The notes: a model not told the origin generated them from the sequence alone. A stretch of DNA of 64,000 nucleotides from Sulfurovum sp. (GCA_030949325.1 JAUZSQ010000104.1:1-64000); one strand, 5' to 3'; counted from the first letter of the stretch, positions 8,597-17,719 are shown. Made by a program: numbers and translations.

Positions 8597-8999
8597 CTTT
8601 ATCACGCCCTTAAATATTCCCCTTATTTTCTCTTTAATCCCTCCTCTATGTATGTGAAGAATGTACACAATACACGAGATTTACCCCCTGTAAACACACA
8701 ATTTAACCCCTCTTTTAATATAATTATCATATATTATTTTTATAAGGTTTCTACTGTAAAGTGACGTAAAGATAGCCCTGTGTTTAGGGCGTACATACTA
8801 TTTTTACTTTCACAGCGTATTTTAGGTAGAAGTACGTGTAGATAAGGTAATAAATCATTACTATACTACACACTTATTGGGTTTTAGGATAGCACTACCC
8901 CCTTGATTTATCAAGAATTAGTGATATTTTAGATAGGATGCCTTAGCTTAGAAGCTGAAGTCAATCATTTTTGATCACATTTATTAAGGAGAACCAAAA
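8597..8999 (+). promoter_or_regulatory. about 400-base upstream region of the first oxidoreductase operon
   Basis: No gene is visible here. The region is AT-rich and holds several short inverted repeats: gccct/agggc (8775-8790), gtgtag/ctacac enclosing gtaat/attac (8836-8871), and cttgat-tt-atcaag (8902-8915). The last resembles a CRP/FNR half-site pair but with a 2-base spacer instead of 4. A strong ribosome-binding site (aaggaga) ends about 8 bases before the ATG at 9001. Promoter and operator identity cannot be fixed from sequence alone. Confidence 0.4.
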
Positions 9000-9000
9000 C

Positions 9001-9714
9001 ATGTCAAAGAAAATAACAGTTGGTCCAGTTGGGTATATGCCACAATCGGCACCATCTATGGGTGTAGAACTTTCACCCGAAGGTAAAGCATTACTTTATG
9101 GTAACATCGTAGAAGAAGAAGAGGCGATGAGAGATGCTGCTAAAGCATTGCTCACAATGAATAATCCTACTATATTCCCTGGTCCACAAGTTTTATGGGA
9201 CTGGAGAGAAGATGTTGCAGATAAATCAGCAGCCATCTTAGATTTGGCATCAGAGATTCCAAATTGTAAAATTATTCCTATGCCAGATTATAGACCGAAA
9301 TATCCAAAAATTGATGTTAAGGCAGAGATTAATCCAAATCACCCAAATTTAACTATTTTAGATAATAAAATTAAAGCTTGTGTGTTTATTGGTGTACACT
9401 GTCACTATGCAAACCTTACTCTAAGAATGATTAGAGCTGGTACTAGCTGTTATACAGTTGCAATGTGTGCAATGATGGGTCACGAAGAAGCTATGGCTTC
9501 TATTAGAGATGTCCATGCTGATAGTATTGTAAAATTTAAAGATATTGTCATTCAAGTTAGAAATGAACTTGGTATCGAACATACAACTACAATGCCACCA
9601 GAAAATCCTTCTTTACCAAAAGAGGATTGGGGATCATTGACGCCTGCTGATTATGGTGAGTATAGAGCTCTCATCATGTCTAAAAAGGGTGAACACGTTA
9701 CAGCTGTTGAATAA
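9001..9714 (+). CDS. 2-oxoacid:acceptor oxidoreductase, fifth (epsilon-type) subunit, module 1
   Basis: The protein is 237 residues from the ATG at 9001 (ribosome-binding site aaggaga); an upstream in-frame ATG at 8971 lacks a site. It resembles the extra subunit of five-subunit pyruvate/2-oxoglutarate:ferredoxin oxidoreductases known from Hydrogenobacter, sometimes annotated as a CO dehydrogenase-like protein. Visible conserved blocks are 'MPDYRPKYPKID', 'EINPNHPNLTI' and 'FIGVHCHYANLTLRMIRAG'. No cofactor motif is obvious, apart from a His/Cys pair (HCH). It is the first gene of an E-A-B-G-D operon. Its partner in module 2 (12904-13472) shares the same blocks but lacks this protein's extra C-terminal 45 residues. 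Confidence 0.7.
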   Translation: MSKKITVGPVGYMPQSAPSMGVELSPEGKALLYGNIVEEEEAMRDAAKALLTMNNPTIFPGPQVLWDWREDVADKSAAILDLASEIPNCKIIPMPDYRPKYPKIDVKAEINPNHPNLTILDNKIKACVFIGVHCHYANLTLRMIRAGTSCYTVAMCAMMGHEEAMASIRDVHADSIVKFKDIVIQVRNELGIEHTTTMPPENPSLPKEDWGSLTPADYGEYRALIMSKKGEHVTAVE

Positions 9715-9729
9715 GATAAGGAGAGATAA

Positions 9730-10899
9730 ATGAGTTTAAATAAAACATTAGTAGATATGGATTACCTCTTAAATGAGGCTCCAAGAGAGAAACACTTTAT
9801 CACTGGTGCTCAAGCAATGGCAGAAGCCGTTAAAAGAGCTAGTGTAGATATGGCAATTGCCTACCCTATTACTCCACAGTCTGAAGTCATGCACCTTGTT
9901 GGTGATATTTATGCGCAAGGGCATATTAAAGAATACTACAGAGCTGAAGAAGAGCTTGGTACGATGTCTGCGATTGCTGGTGCTGCTAGAGGTGGTGTAC
10001 GTATGTTTACAGCCACTTCTGGACCTGGACTTCTAAGAGGGCTTGAAGCAATTGTTTCTTGGCCTGGACATAGAATTCCTTGTGTACTAGGCGTACTTAC
10101 AAGAGTTGTCAATGCACCTCTTTCCATTCAGCCAGATAACATTGAAATGGCATACTTGATGCATTCAGGTGTGGTTATGTTACATGCTGAAAATCAGCAA
10201 GATACATTTGACTATACACTTGCCGCTTTTGCTATTACAGAAAAAGTAGATGTATATATTCCTGTATCTGTGTCTACTGAAGGTTTCTTCGTAACACATG
10301 CTAAAGGGTATGTTGATATGATGGATGAAAAGTATGCATTTACAGAAGTTGATCCTTACCATGCACCAGTACCTGCAATGGACAACGAAGTACCACCAGC
10401 GAGAATCCAAAGAGATGCTCCTGTACAAAAATCAAACTTTATGTCTTACCTGATTCACTCAGTATGGCAACAAGAGATTTGGGATTGTAATTCAAGAGCT
10501 ATGAAATATGTGTACCAATACCTAGGCGGTCCTATTGAAGTGATTAACCCAGACGCTGATGTATTTATCGTGGCTTCAGGTTGTGCAGCGGCACAATCTA
10601 GAGAAGCAAACAGATATGCTGAAGAAGAAGGATTAAGCGTTGGTTTAGTTAAAGTAAAATGTATTAGACCATGGCCAAGAAAAGAAATCAATGATGCATT
10701 GAAAAATGCTAAAACAGTGATTGTTCCTGAACATAATATCATTGGTTGGTTGTCAAAAGAGATTAAAGCATCTATTCCAAATGGTGGAATTGTTGTAGAA
10801 GGTCCAAGAGTATACGGGGGTATGACACTACCTGTAGAATTAATTATGGAAGAGATTTATATCGCACTTGGTATGGACTCTGAAAAACTACAAGCATAA
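9730..10899 (+). CDS. porA: 2-oxoacid:acceptor oxidoreductase alpha subunit, module 1
   Basis: This 389-residue protein has the alpha-subunit pyrimidine-binding TPP domain: 'MAIAYPITPQSEVMH' near residue 38, 'EEELGTMSAIAGAARGG' and 'TSGPGLLRG'. A C-terminal transketolase-like domain follows ('VFIVASGCAAAQSREA', 'VKVKCIRPWP'). Together with the beta subunit it binds thiamine diphosphate and interconverts a 2-oxoacid and acyl-CoA + CO2 with ferredoxin. In an rTCA organism it runs carboxylating. Substrate (pyruvate or 2-oxoglutarate) cannot be decided by eye. It is close to 40-50% identical by inspection to the module 2 alpha subunit. Confidence 0.85.
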   Translation: MSLNKTLVDMDYLLNEAPREKHFITGAQAMAEAVKRASVDMAIAYPITPQSEVMHLVGDIYAQGHIKEYYRAEEELGTMSAIAGAARGGVRMFTATSGPGLLRGLEAIVSWPGHRIPCVLGVLTRVVNAPLSIQPDNIEMAYLMHSGVVMLHAENQQDTFDYTLAAFAITEKVDVYIPVSVSTEGFFVTHAKGYVDMMDEKYAFTEVDPYHAPVPAMDNEVPPARIQRDAPVQKSNFMSYLIHSVWQQEIWDCNSRAMKYVYQYLGGPIEVINPDADVFIVASGCAAAQSREANRYAEEEGLSVGLVKVKCIRPWPRKEINDALKNAKTVIVPEHNIIGWLSKEIKASIPNGGIVVEGPRVYGGMTLPVELIMEEIYIALGMDSEKLQA

Positions 10900-10911
10900 A
10901 AGGATTAGATT

Positions 10912-11788
10912 ATGAGTTTAAATTATATGATTCCAGCGTCAAAATTCAAGAGATATTTACCGAAAGATTATGTTGAGCTAGTGGACTATGGTCCATTTGG
11001 TAAAAAGTACTCTGAAGTAGGCGTTAAAAATATGGGTACCTACAAAGAGTTAGTAGAAGAGCATCCTATGTGTTCTGGTTGCTGGATGTCTTACTACATT
11101 AAGATTATCTTTGCATCTCTTCCTAACCCTGAAGATACGGTAACTATTGGTACAGCTGGTTGTGGTCGTCTTGCGATTTCACAAGCTGCTGTTCCTTTCA
11201 TCTATGGTAACTATGGTGACCAAAATGCTATGGCATCTGGTATCACAAGAGCCTTTAGATTAAGATTCCCTGATAGACAAAAAGATGTTATCACAATCGC
11301 TGGTGACGGTGGTATGATGGATATTGGTTTCTCTATGACTATGCATGCATGGTTTAGACGTGAGAAATTCACGACTATTATGCTTGACAATGAAGTCTAT
11401 GGTAACACAGGTGGACAAGAGTCTGGTATGTCTGTTGAAGGTGCTGTACTTAAAATGTCTCCAAAAGGTAAAAACTTTGGAAAAATGCCTGCAATGCAAC
11501 TAGCGATTACTGCTGGATGTGTCTATGTTGTTAAAATGTCTCCGACAAATATCAACAAAGCATCAAAAGCTATCAGAAGAGCCATCTTTGCAGCAAGAAA
11601 CCTTGGACCTACATTCATCCATGTTTACACATCTTGTAACATTGAATATTCTATTCCAACTCCAGATGTATTTAGAGATGCTAAAGAGAAAGAAAAAAGG
11701 TCGTTTTGCATTTGAAGAATTCATGACGGATGAAGCAAAAGAACTATTCAAAGTAGTTGAAGCTAAAAAGAAAAAAGAGGTAAGCTAG
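10912..11788 (+). CDS. porB: 2-oxoacid:acceptor oxidoreductase beta subunit, module 1 (one frameshift)
   Basis: The TPP-binding beta subunit shows Cys motif 'MCSGCWMSYY', the GDGG-type motif 'IAGDGGMMDIG' for Mg-TPP, and 'DNEVYGNTGGQESG'. A third cysteine region, 'SCNIEY', is typical of the cluster-binding beta subunit. The frame starting at 10912 breaks at about 11690-11700 in an A6 run. The conserved tail (GRFAFEEFMTDEAKELF) continues in another frame to 11788, so the intact product is about 292 residues. The break looks like an indel in the homopolymer rather than a real truncation. The next gene starts one base after the stop. Confidence 0.8.
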
Positions 11789-11789
11789 A

Positions 11790-12493
11790 ATGGCAGCAGA
11801 TAAAAAAAGATATAACATAAGAATTTCTGGACTTGGTGGACAAGGGGTTGTTACCTCTGCCCACATTCTTGGAAATGCAATGGATAATGCTGGTAAATTT
11901 GCTTCTCTCGTACCATTTTTTGGTTCTGAGAAAAGAATGGCACCAGTTGAAGCGTATGTAAGAGCTTCTTCTCAGCCAATCTATGAAGTAGGTGAAGTGG
12001 TCTATCCAGATATTATTATGATTTACCACCCACAAGTTGTAACGCATGGTAAGTCTTATACCATGCCTTTTTATACGGGTCTAAAGAAAAATTCTTTAAT
12101 TATTATAACTCACCTATTGATGTCCTTGAAGAAGAAGACAAAGAAGTACTAAGAAAACTTAACGCAAAAGTCGTTATGTTTGAAGCAACAGACTTGGCAA
12201 TCAAAATTGCTGGTACTGAACTTGCTACAAATATGGCAATGATGGGTATGGTTCTTGGTCTTACTGGTCTTGTAACCGAAGCACATATCGAAGCCGCGGT
12301 TAGAGAAAGATTCTTAGGAAACTCATTTGTAGCTTCTGGTGGTACAGCATCACTAGATTCAGCAATCGAAAAAAAGTTTAAGAAAAAAGAAGACTTACTT
12401 GCTAAAAACATGGAAGTCATCAACGCAACTTTTAAAATGGCAGCTTCTATTGATTTAGAAAATGCTGGTCTTATCACTAAACTTGACATATAA
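11790..12493 (+). CDS. porG: 2-oxoacid:acceptor oxidoreductase gamma subunit, module 1 (one frameshift)
   Basis: The N-terminal part (11790 to about 12100) has 'IRISGLGGQGVVTSAHIL' and 'FFGSEKRMAPVEAYVR', hallmark gamma-subunit motifs. The rest (about 12100-12493) continues in another frame with 'NSPIDVLEEEDKEVL', 'GTELATNMAMMGMVLG' and 'VASGGTASLDSAIEKKF'. One base change near 12100 joins the two halves into about 234 residues. The gamma subunit connects the ferredoxin-like delta subunit to the catalytic alpha/beta core. The pattern matches the module 2 gamma subunit, which is also broken but at a different point. Confidence 0.8.
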
Positions 12494-12505
12494 CAAAGGA
12501 AAATA

Positions 12506-12733
12506 ATGTATTACGTAGCAAAAGTAGATTCTAATAAATGTTCTGATTATAAATGTAACATGTGTACACTTTACTGTCCAGAGGCAAACACGTTAATGTA
12601 TGATAAAGAAAACAAAACTTCATGGGTTGATGAAGATAGATGTAAGGGCTGTGCAATTTGTGTGTATGTATGTACAGACCTTCTTGATAGAAATTGTATT
12701 GAAATGGCAATGGTTACTACAGAAGAAAACTAG
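12506..12733 (+). CDS. porD: ferredoxin-type delta subunit of the module 1 oxidoreductase
   Basis: This 75-residue protein has eight or more cysteines. The second cluster-binding set is classical (CKGCAICVYVC, CxxCxxCxxxC type with a following C). The first set is atypical, with spaced cysteines in 'CSDYKCNMCTLYCPEAN' (CxxxxCxxCxxxCP). It would carry [4Fe-4S] clusters and pass electrons from reduced ferredoxin to the catalytic subunits. It is the last gene of module 1, 12 bases after the gamma subunit. Module 2 has no equivalent gene, so this subunit may serve both complexes. Confidence 0.85.
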   Translation: MYYVAKVDSNKCSDYKCNMCTLYCPEANTLMYDKENKTSWVDEDRCKGCAICVYVCTDLLDRNCIEMAMVTTEEN

Positions 12734-12741
12734 TACCCTTC

Positions 12742-12866
12742 TTTGTGAGGTATCATACCTCACAAACACTGCTTAATCTCTCTTGTCTTCGTACAAGAGA
12801 ACCCACTACTTTAGCATGTGTTTAAAGTATATCCTCAAAAAATTGAGCATACACTTTAGACACATG
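12742..12866 (+). other. three consecutive RNA hairpins between the two oxidoreductase operons
   Basis: Hairpin 1 (12742-12766) is a perfect 11-base stem, tttgtgaggta/tacctcacaaa, with loop tca. Hairpin 2 (12779-12800) is an 8-base stem, tctcttgt/acaagaga. Hairpin 3 (about 12813-12866) is a long imperfect stem of catgtgt-type arms around an inner ctcaa-aaaa-ttgag stem. None is followed by a strong T run. This favours RNA processing or 3'-end protection between the operons, or partial termination, over a single simple terminator. A ribosome-binding site (taggaga) for the next gene lies at about 12893-12899. Confidence 0.65.
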
Positions 12867-12903
12867 TTGATAGATAGTAATATAAAATATATTAGGAGAA
12901 AAT

Positions 12904-13472
12904 ATGGCTAATTTAGGCCCAGCTGACTATTCACCATACCCAGTTGCAACTTATGATGGTTTATTAACACCACCAGAAGGTCAAGCAATGTTATTAACTG
13001 ACATGGTTGATGAAGAAGTAGCAATGAGAGAAATCGCTAGAGTCATGCTCACAAGTGATAATGCAACAATATTCCCCGGTCCACAAGTACTTTATGCTTG
13101 GAGTGAAGAAGCAAAGAAAAAAGCCACACTGATTAAAGAAATGTCAGAAGTTTTAGGTGCTAAATGATACCAATGTATGATTATAGACCAAAATATCCTA
13201 AAATTGATGCAGAAGTTGAGATTAACCCTAACCATCCCAACTTAACCATTTGGCACAACAACATTAAAGCAGCTATTTTTATTGGTGTACATTGTCACTA
13301 TGCAAATGTTGCCTTGAAAATCGTCAGAGCTGAGACTGATTGTTATACTATTGCTATGTGTGCCCTTACTGGACATGAAGATGCAATGGCTACTATTAGA
13401 GATCAGCATTCAGAAGATTTAGCAAGATTTATTGAAATTGCTAAAGAAGTTAAGCAAGAGCTTGGCAAATAG
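12904..13472 (+). CDS. 2-oxoacid:acceptor oxidoreductase, fifth (epsilon-type) subunit, module 2 (one frameshift)
   Basis: Two frames meet at 13164-13167. The first ends '...EMSEVLGAK', and the second begins 'MIPMYDYRPKYPKID', exactly where the module 1 homologue reads 'CKIIPMPDYRPKYPKID'. Adding one A to the AAA at about 13163 gives a single protein of about 190 residues. The shared blocks 'EINPNHPNLTIW' and 'FIGVHCHYANVALKIVRAE' identify it as the module 1 paralogue. It is shorter at the C-terminus. It heads the E-A-B-G operon 2. Confidence 0.75.
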
Positions 13473-13488
13473 AAAGTAGGAGATTACG

Positions 13489-14685
13489 ATGACAATGAGA
13501 AGTCAAATGACGAAAGAGAAGAACTGGTCAGGTCAAACTATGGTTTCGACTGATCACCTACTTTTTGAAGCACCTAGAACAAAACACTTTATGACAGGTT
13601 CAGAAGTTGTTAAAGAGGCAATGAAGAGATGTACGGTAGATGCATCAGTATCGTATCCTATTACACCACAATCAGAAGCAGCTCACCTTATTGGTGAACT
13701 ATGGGCTGAAGGTTATATTGGTACATACTTTAGAGGTGAAAACGAATTTGGTGTGATGTCTGAGGTTGCAGGTTGTGCAATGGCAGGTGCTAGAGTTGTG
13801 ACTACTACTTCAGGTCCTGGAACACTTAGAGCTATGGAAAACTTTCCAATGTGGTCAGGAACTAGAATTCCATGTCAACTTATATTGATGGCAAGAGGTA
13901 TTAATACACCACTTACTATCCAACCAGACAACTTGGAAGTATCTTTCATGCTAGAGACTGGTTGTATGATTTGGTATGCAGAAAATGTTCAAGAACTTTT
14001 TGATATGACAATTGCCGCGTTTACAGTAGCTGAAAAGCCAGATGTTCACGTTCCAATTGTAACAGTAGTTGATGGTTTCTTTGTATCGCATACAAGAGAG
14101 TCTGTAATGTTGCCAGCTGATGACATTGCACTCTTTCCTTATGACCCTTATGCAGCACCATTACCTCCTATTGATTCTGAAATGCCTCCAGGAAGATTCC
14201 TAAGAGACCCATTTGTAATGAAGTCTAACTATATTTCTTATGCAACACATGCTTCATGGCAGTGGGAAGTAAGATCAGCATGTGAAAGATCCCGTCCGTA
14301 TGCCAAACATTTCTTAAAAGGTTTGATTCATACTATGGGTGATGCCGATGCAGAAGTCGTCTTTGTTGCTTGTGGAACAGCCTCACATCAAGCCAAAGAA
14401 GCCAACAGAGAGCTTACTAAGCTTGGAATTAAGTCAAAAGTTGTTAAACTAAGAACGATTAGACCATTTCCACATGATGAGTTATTGGAAGCCGTTAAAG
14501 GCGCTAAATATATCTTTATCCCTGAGTTCAATGTTACAGGTTGGCTAGATAAAGAAGTAACCCAATCACTTTATAAAAAATCTGAGGCAGATATCATTGG
14601 TAGACCTAGAGTCGCTGGTGGTATGAGTATGCCAGTTGAAGCAATTCTAAAAGAAGTTTTAGAAGCCGTTAATAAAGGAGCGTAA
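13489..14685 (+). CDS. porA: 2-oxoacid:acceptor oxidoreductase alpha subunit, module 2
   Basis: This 398-residue alpha subunit has 'DASVSYPITPQSEAAHLIGE', 'GENEFGVMSEVAGCAMAG' and 'TTSGPGTLRAMENFPMWSG', plus a C-terminal domain ('VVFVACGTASHQAKEAN', 'VVKLRTIRPFP'). It is a clear paralogue of the gene at 9730, with which it shares order and length. Differences in the substrate-proximal region ('RGENEFG' versus 'RAEEELG') fit different 2-oxoacid specificities. One module is presumably pyruvate and the other 2-oxoglutarate:ferredoxin oxidoreductase. That assignment is inference. Confidence 0.85.
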   Translation: MTMRSQMTKEKNWSGQTMVSTDHLLFEAPRTKHFMTGSEVVKEAMKRCTVDASVSYPITPQSEAAHLIGELWAEGYIGTYFRGENEFGVMSEVAGCAMAGARVVTTTSGPGTLRAMENFPMWSGTRIPCQLILMARGINTPLTIQPDNLEVSFMLETGCMIWYAENVQELFDMTIAAFTVAEKPDVHVPIVTVVDGFFVSHTRESVMLPADDIALFPYDPYAAPLPPIDSEMPPGRFLRDPFVMKSNYISYATHASWQWEVRSACERSRPYAKHFLKGLIHTMGDADAEVVFVACGTASHQAKEANRELTKLGIKSKVVKLRTIRPFPHDELLEAVKGAKYIFIPEFNVTGWLDKEVTQSLYKKSEADIIGRPRVAGGMSMPVEAILKEVLEAVNKGA

Positions 14686-14686
14686 T

Positions 14687-15556
14687 ATGTCAGTAGATAT
14701 TTACAAAATTAATCCAGAGTTTAGAGATATCATGCCAAAAGATATCATTGATCTTGAAGAAAATGCAACGTGGGCTGCGACAGCTACTAAAAATCGTGGT
14801 ATTTCCGACCTTACAGATAAAAAAGAAATTCTTGAAGAGCATTCACTTTGTGCAGGTTGTCCAGAGTCAGCAGCGTTAAGATACATCTTGACAGCACTTC
14901 CAGTACCTGAGGATACTATTATTGTAAACTCAACTGGTTGTACTTCATTGATGTTCCCACACATTGCATTACATACTGTACATTCACTCTTTGGTAACCA
15001 AAATGCTGTGGCATCTGGTATCAAAAGAGTTTTAGACTGGAGATTCCCAGACAAGATTAAAGATGTTATTGTTCTCGCTGGTGACGGTGCAACAATTGAT
15101 ATCGGTCTTGACTATACTCTACAATCGTTCTTTAGACAAGAAAAAATCACAACTATTTGTTTTGATAATGAAGTCTATGCAAACACAGGTGGACAAGAAT
15201 CAGGTTCTACACCTAAAGGTCAAGTCTTTAAGATGGCTCCTAAAGGTAAAGTATTTGAAAAAGTACCTATGTGGGAACTCGCCGTTACTTCTGGTTGTCA
15301 GTATTCTGTTAAACTTACAGCATCTGCACCTAAGAAAGTAGCAAAAGTACTTAGAGAAGCTGTACTTATTGCTAGAGAACTTGGACCTACATACATTCAC
15401 TTATACACTCCATGTATTCTTGAAATTGGTTTGGCTGCAAACGAAGGTTTATGGGAAATGAAAGAACAAGATAAAGACAGATTTACTGCCTTTCGTTATA
15501 TCACTCCAGAAGCTGAAGTATATTTGAAAGAATGTAAAGCAAAAGGACTTCTATAA
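14687..15556 (+). CDS. porB: 2-oxoacid:acceptor oxidoreductase beta subunit, module 2
   Basis: This 289-residue intact beta subunit has Cys motif 'LCAGCPESAALR', TPP/Mg motif 'VLAGDGATIDIG', 'DNEVYANTGGQESGSTPKG', and a third cysteine in 'YTPCILEIG'. These are the ligands expected for the single [4Fe-4S] cluster close to TPP. It follows the alpha gene by one base and overlaps the gamma gene by one base, so translation is coupled. The 'NTGGQxSGxTPxG' stretch resembles pyruvate oxidoreductases slightly more than module 1 does. That is weak evidence. Confidence 0.85.
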   Translation: MSVDIYKINPEFRDIMPKDIIDLEENATWAATATKNRGISDLTDKKEILEEHSLCAGCPESAALRYILTALPVPEDTIIVNSTGCTSLMFPHIALHTVHSLFGNQNAVASGIKRVLDWRFPDKIKDVIVLAGDGATIDIGLDYTLQSFFRQEKITTICFDNEVYANTGGQESGSTPKGQVFKMAPKGKVFEKVPMWELAVTSGCQYSVKLTASAPKKVAKVLREAVLIARELGPTYIHLYTPCILEIGLAANEGLWEMKEQDKDRFTAFRYITPEAEVYLKECKAKGLL

Positions 15557-16291
15557 TGGCAAAGGATTCGATTAAAATCAGAATGCCTGCCCTTGGTGGG
15601 CAAGGAGCAGTAACAGCCGCTCATATCGCAGCTACGGCTGCAGATACTGAAGGTTACTATGCTGTTTCTAATCCTTTCTTTGGTGCTGAAAAAAGAATGG
15701 CACCTTCTGAGTCTTATACTAGAATCGGTACGGTACCTATTTTCGATAGAGGGGAAGTTATTTATCCTGATATCGTAATGATTTATCATCCACAAGTTGT
15801 GACTATGGGTAAATCCTATACTATGCCTTTTTATGCGGGTATCAAAGACAATGGTTTGGTTATCATTAACTCTGATATAGAACTTTTAACCGATGGTGAT
15901 AAAAAAGATTTTAGCAGACAAAAATGTAAGAGTACTTACACGAGACTTTACTAAATTTGCTATTGAAATTGCAGGTACTGAACTTGCAACAAACATGGCA
16001 ATGCTAGGTGCACTCTTTGGTGTACTTGGTACGATTCCAAAACCTGCTATTGAAGAAGGAATTAAAGATAGATTCCTTAAGAAATATGTGGCTTCTGGTG
16101 GTACTGCATCACTTGACTCCGTTATCGAGAAAAAGTTTAAGAAAAAAAGAGACTTGATTGCAAAAAATCTTGAAGTGGCATCTGCTGCTTTTGATTTATC
16201 TGCAGCATGGGCTAAAGAAATAGGTTTAGAGCCTATGTTACTTGACCCTTCTCATGTTGTACCTCAAGAATCAGAATTTGTGACAGCTTAG
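15556..16291 (+). CDS. porG: 2-oxoacid:acceptor oxidoreductase gamma subunit, module 2 (one frameshift)
   Basis: The first frame (15556 to about 15905) has 'IRMPALGGQGAVTAAHIAA' and 'FFGAEKRMAPSESYTR'. The second frame (about 15893-16291) has 'KKILADKNVRVLTRDF', 'GTELATNMAMLGALFG' and 'VASGGTASLDSVIEKKF'. They join by one base at an A-rich run near 15905 to give about 244 residues. The C-terminal tail is longer than in module 1. It is the last gene of module 2, and a strong terminator hairpin follows after 5 bases. No ferredoxin-like delta gene follows. Confidence 0.8.
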
Positions 16292-16296
16292 TCTTC

Positions 16297-16320
16297 ACAA
16301 CTGTGCTTAGGCACAGTTGT
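16297..16320 (+). terminator. terminator of the second oxidoreductase operon
   Basis: A perfect 10-base stem acaactgtgc/gcacagttgt with loop ttag is followed a few bases on by cctttt. It lies directly after the gamma subunit stop codon. Confidence 0.8.
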
Positions 16321-16420
16321 TAGCTCCTTTTAAAACTATTACATAAATACATTTTTTGTATTTTTCTAATATTTTCTTCGTTTATACACTCAAAATATAA
16401 TTCACTTCCAAGGCACTCAT

Positions 16421-17395
16421 ATGATTTCTTCTTTTGTCATCACAGGTTTTTTAGGGGTAGGCAAAACTACTATGCTTACCAACAGCGTCAAAGCAAATTT
16501 TGCTGATAAAAAAATAGCCATTATTGTCAATGAGTTTGGGGACATTGGTGTAGACAGTCAAATACTCAAAAATGTACACTCTGAGGTACTTGAAATCTCT
16601 GAGGGTTGTATTTGCTGTCAACTCGCAGAAGAGTTTGAAGCAGGAGTGACGGAGATTATACAAAAGTATGACCCTGAGATTATTTTTGTAGAAACCTCAG
16701 GTGCTTCTGAACCTTTTCCTATCTTTCTTTCCTTACAAAATATGGGTATCTCTGTAGATGGTGTGATTTGTGTCATCGACAGCAAAAACTTTGACTCCTA
16801 CAAGACAACTCTACAGCTAAGTACCAACTAGGTGGTTCCAATATACTTGTACTCAACAAAATAGATTTAGTCACACCCAAAGAGTTAGAAGCTCTCGAAA
16901 TTGAAATAGCAGACCTTAAAGCACAGTACAATATCAAAAACACGATGACAGGTACGCCTATATACAAAGGATATATGACTTACAAGGCAGAACAAGGCTT
17001 AGTAGGTAAAGAACTGTTTGAGGGTATCTATAAGGTCGAAGAGGTAGTAGCACTTGCAAAAGACTTCAGGCACCTTGACCATACCCTCAAAGATTCTATT
17101 AGCCAAAAAGTAGCCTACCTCAAAGAAGAGATAGATTTTGCTGATGTTGATGAAGTGTTAAAAAATATTCCCCGAATCCATTTATCGTGTCAAAGGGGTA
17201 GTCAAAGTCCAAGATGTACCCAATGCTATTTTTGTAAATTATTCATTTGGGGATGTGTCATTTGAAGAGTTAACCCAGTATGAAGATAAATCTTTATTGA
17301 TATTTATTGGTGAAAATGTGGAAGAGGAAGTGAAAAAGTTGAGTGAGAAGTTTGCTATTTTAAATGTGCCTAAGTTTTCTATGTCTCAGGCATAA
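16421..17395 (+). CDS. G3E-family GTPase (CobW-type metal chaperone), two frameshifts
   Basis: Three frame segments form one G3E GTPase of about 325 residues: 16421 to about 16805, about 16805-17175, and about 17175-17395. It has Walker A 'GFLGVGKTTM', 'VNEFGDIGVD', the metal-binding 'GCICCQ' (CxCC), 'ETSGASEP', a G4 motif 'NKID' in segment 2, and a C-terminal beta-rich CobW domain in segment 3 ('YRVKGVVKVQDVPNAIFVNY'). G3E proteins insert or deliver zinc, nickel or cobalt. It is convergent with the small Cys-rich genes and dabA. This suggests, without proof, a role in metallation of DabA. The breaks look like single-base indels. Confidence 0.75.
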
Positions 17396-17417
17396 ATAGA
17401 GGAATGTTCCTCTATTT
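17394..17417. terminator. bidirectional terminator between convergent genes
   Basis: The arms aaatagagga (17394-17403) and tcctctattt (17408-17417) form a perfect 10-base stem with a 4-base loop. The hairpin lies between the G3E GTPase stop and the stop of the small Cys-rich protein on the other strand, so it can serve both transcripts. Confidence 0.75.
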
Positions 17418-17418
17418 A

Positions 17419-17658
17419 TTAGTCACAGTGTCCACCACCACAGCATCCACTAGATTTATTATTGACAGCGATTACAAATTGACCTCGTTCGACTTCATGT
17501 GCCGAAAAAGCATGTTTCTTACAAAACTCTTCATTCATAAGTTCTGCTAGAGATTCAGAATAAAGGATGGCCTCATCTCTTTTCTCAAAACTCTTTTCTC
17601 TTTCATATTCACTTTTAATAAAACACCCACATTCTTCGGCTACTTGTACATTAAACAT
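17419..17658 (-). CDS. small Cys-rich protein with CCGGGHC tail
   Basis: This 79-residue protein is one of three paralogues in the window (also 17720-17950 and 33479-33739). The shared pattern is an N-terminal 'ExxCxCFxKS' near residues 9-15, a central 'MNEEFCKKHAF' near residues 41-51, and here a C-terminal 'SSGCCGGGHCD'. The Cys/His content and order suggest a soluble metal (zinc?) binding protein. I do not recognise a named family. It lies at the end of the minus-strand dab block, convergent with a G3E metal-chaperone GTPase. A ribosome-binding site (aagga) precedes the ATG. Confidence 0.7.
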   Translation of the reverse strand: MFNVQVAEECGCFIKSEYEREKSFEKRDEAILYSESLAELMNEEFCKKHAFSAHEVERGQFVIAVNNKSSGCCGGGHCD

Positions 17659-17719
17659 ATGTTAATCCTTCTAAAATAAATTTTATAGGGGATAATAGCC
17701 AGAAAAGCTTTAAGTAATA

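Noticed and set aside
8902..8915. A canonical FNR/CRP site
   Set aside because: The half-sites ttgat/atcaa are separated by 2 bases rather than 4, so it was recorded only as an inverted repeat.
9001..16291. A CO dehydrogenase reading for the extra subunits of the oxidoreductase operons
   Set aside because: No nickel-iron cluster motifs and no CODH partner genes; the operon order and shared blocks fit the fifth subunit of 2-oxoacid oxidoreductases.
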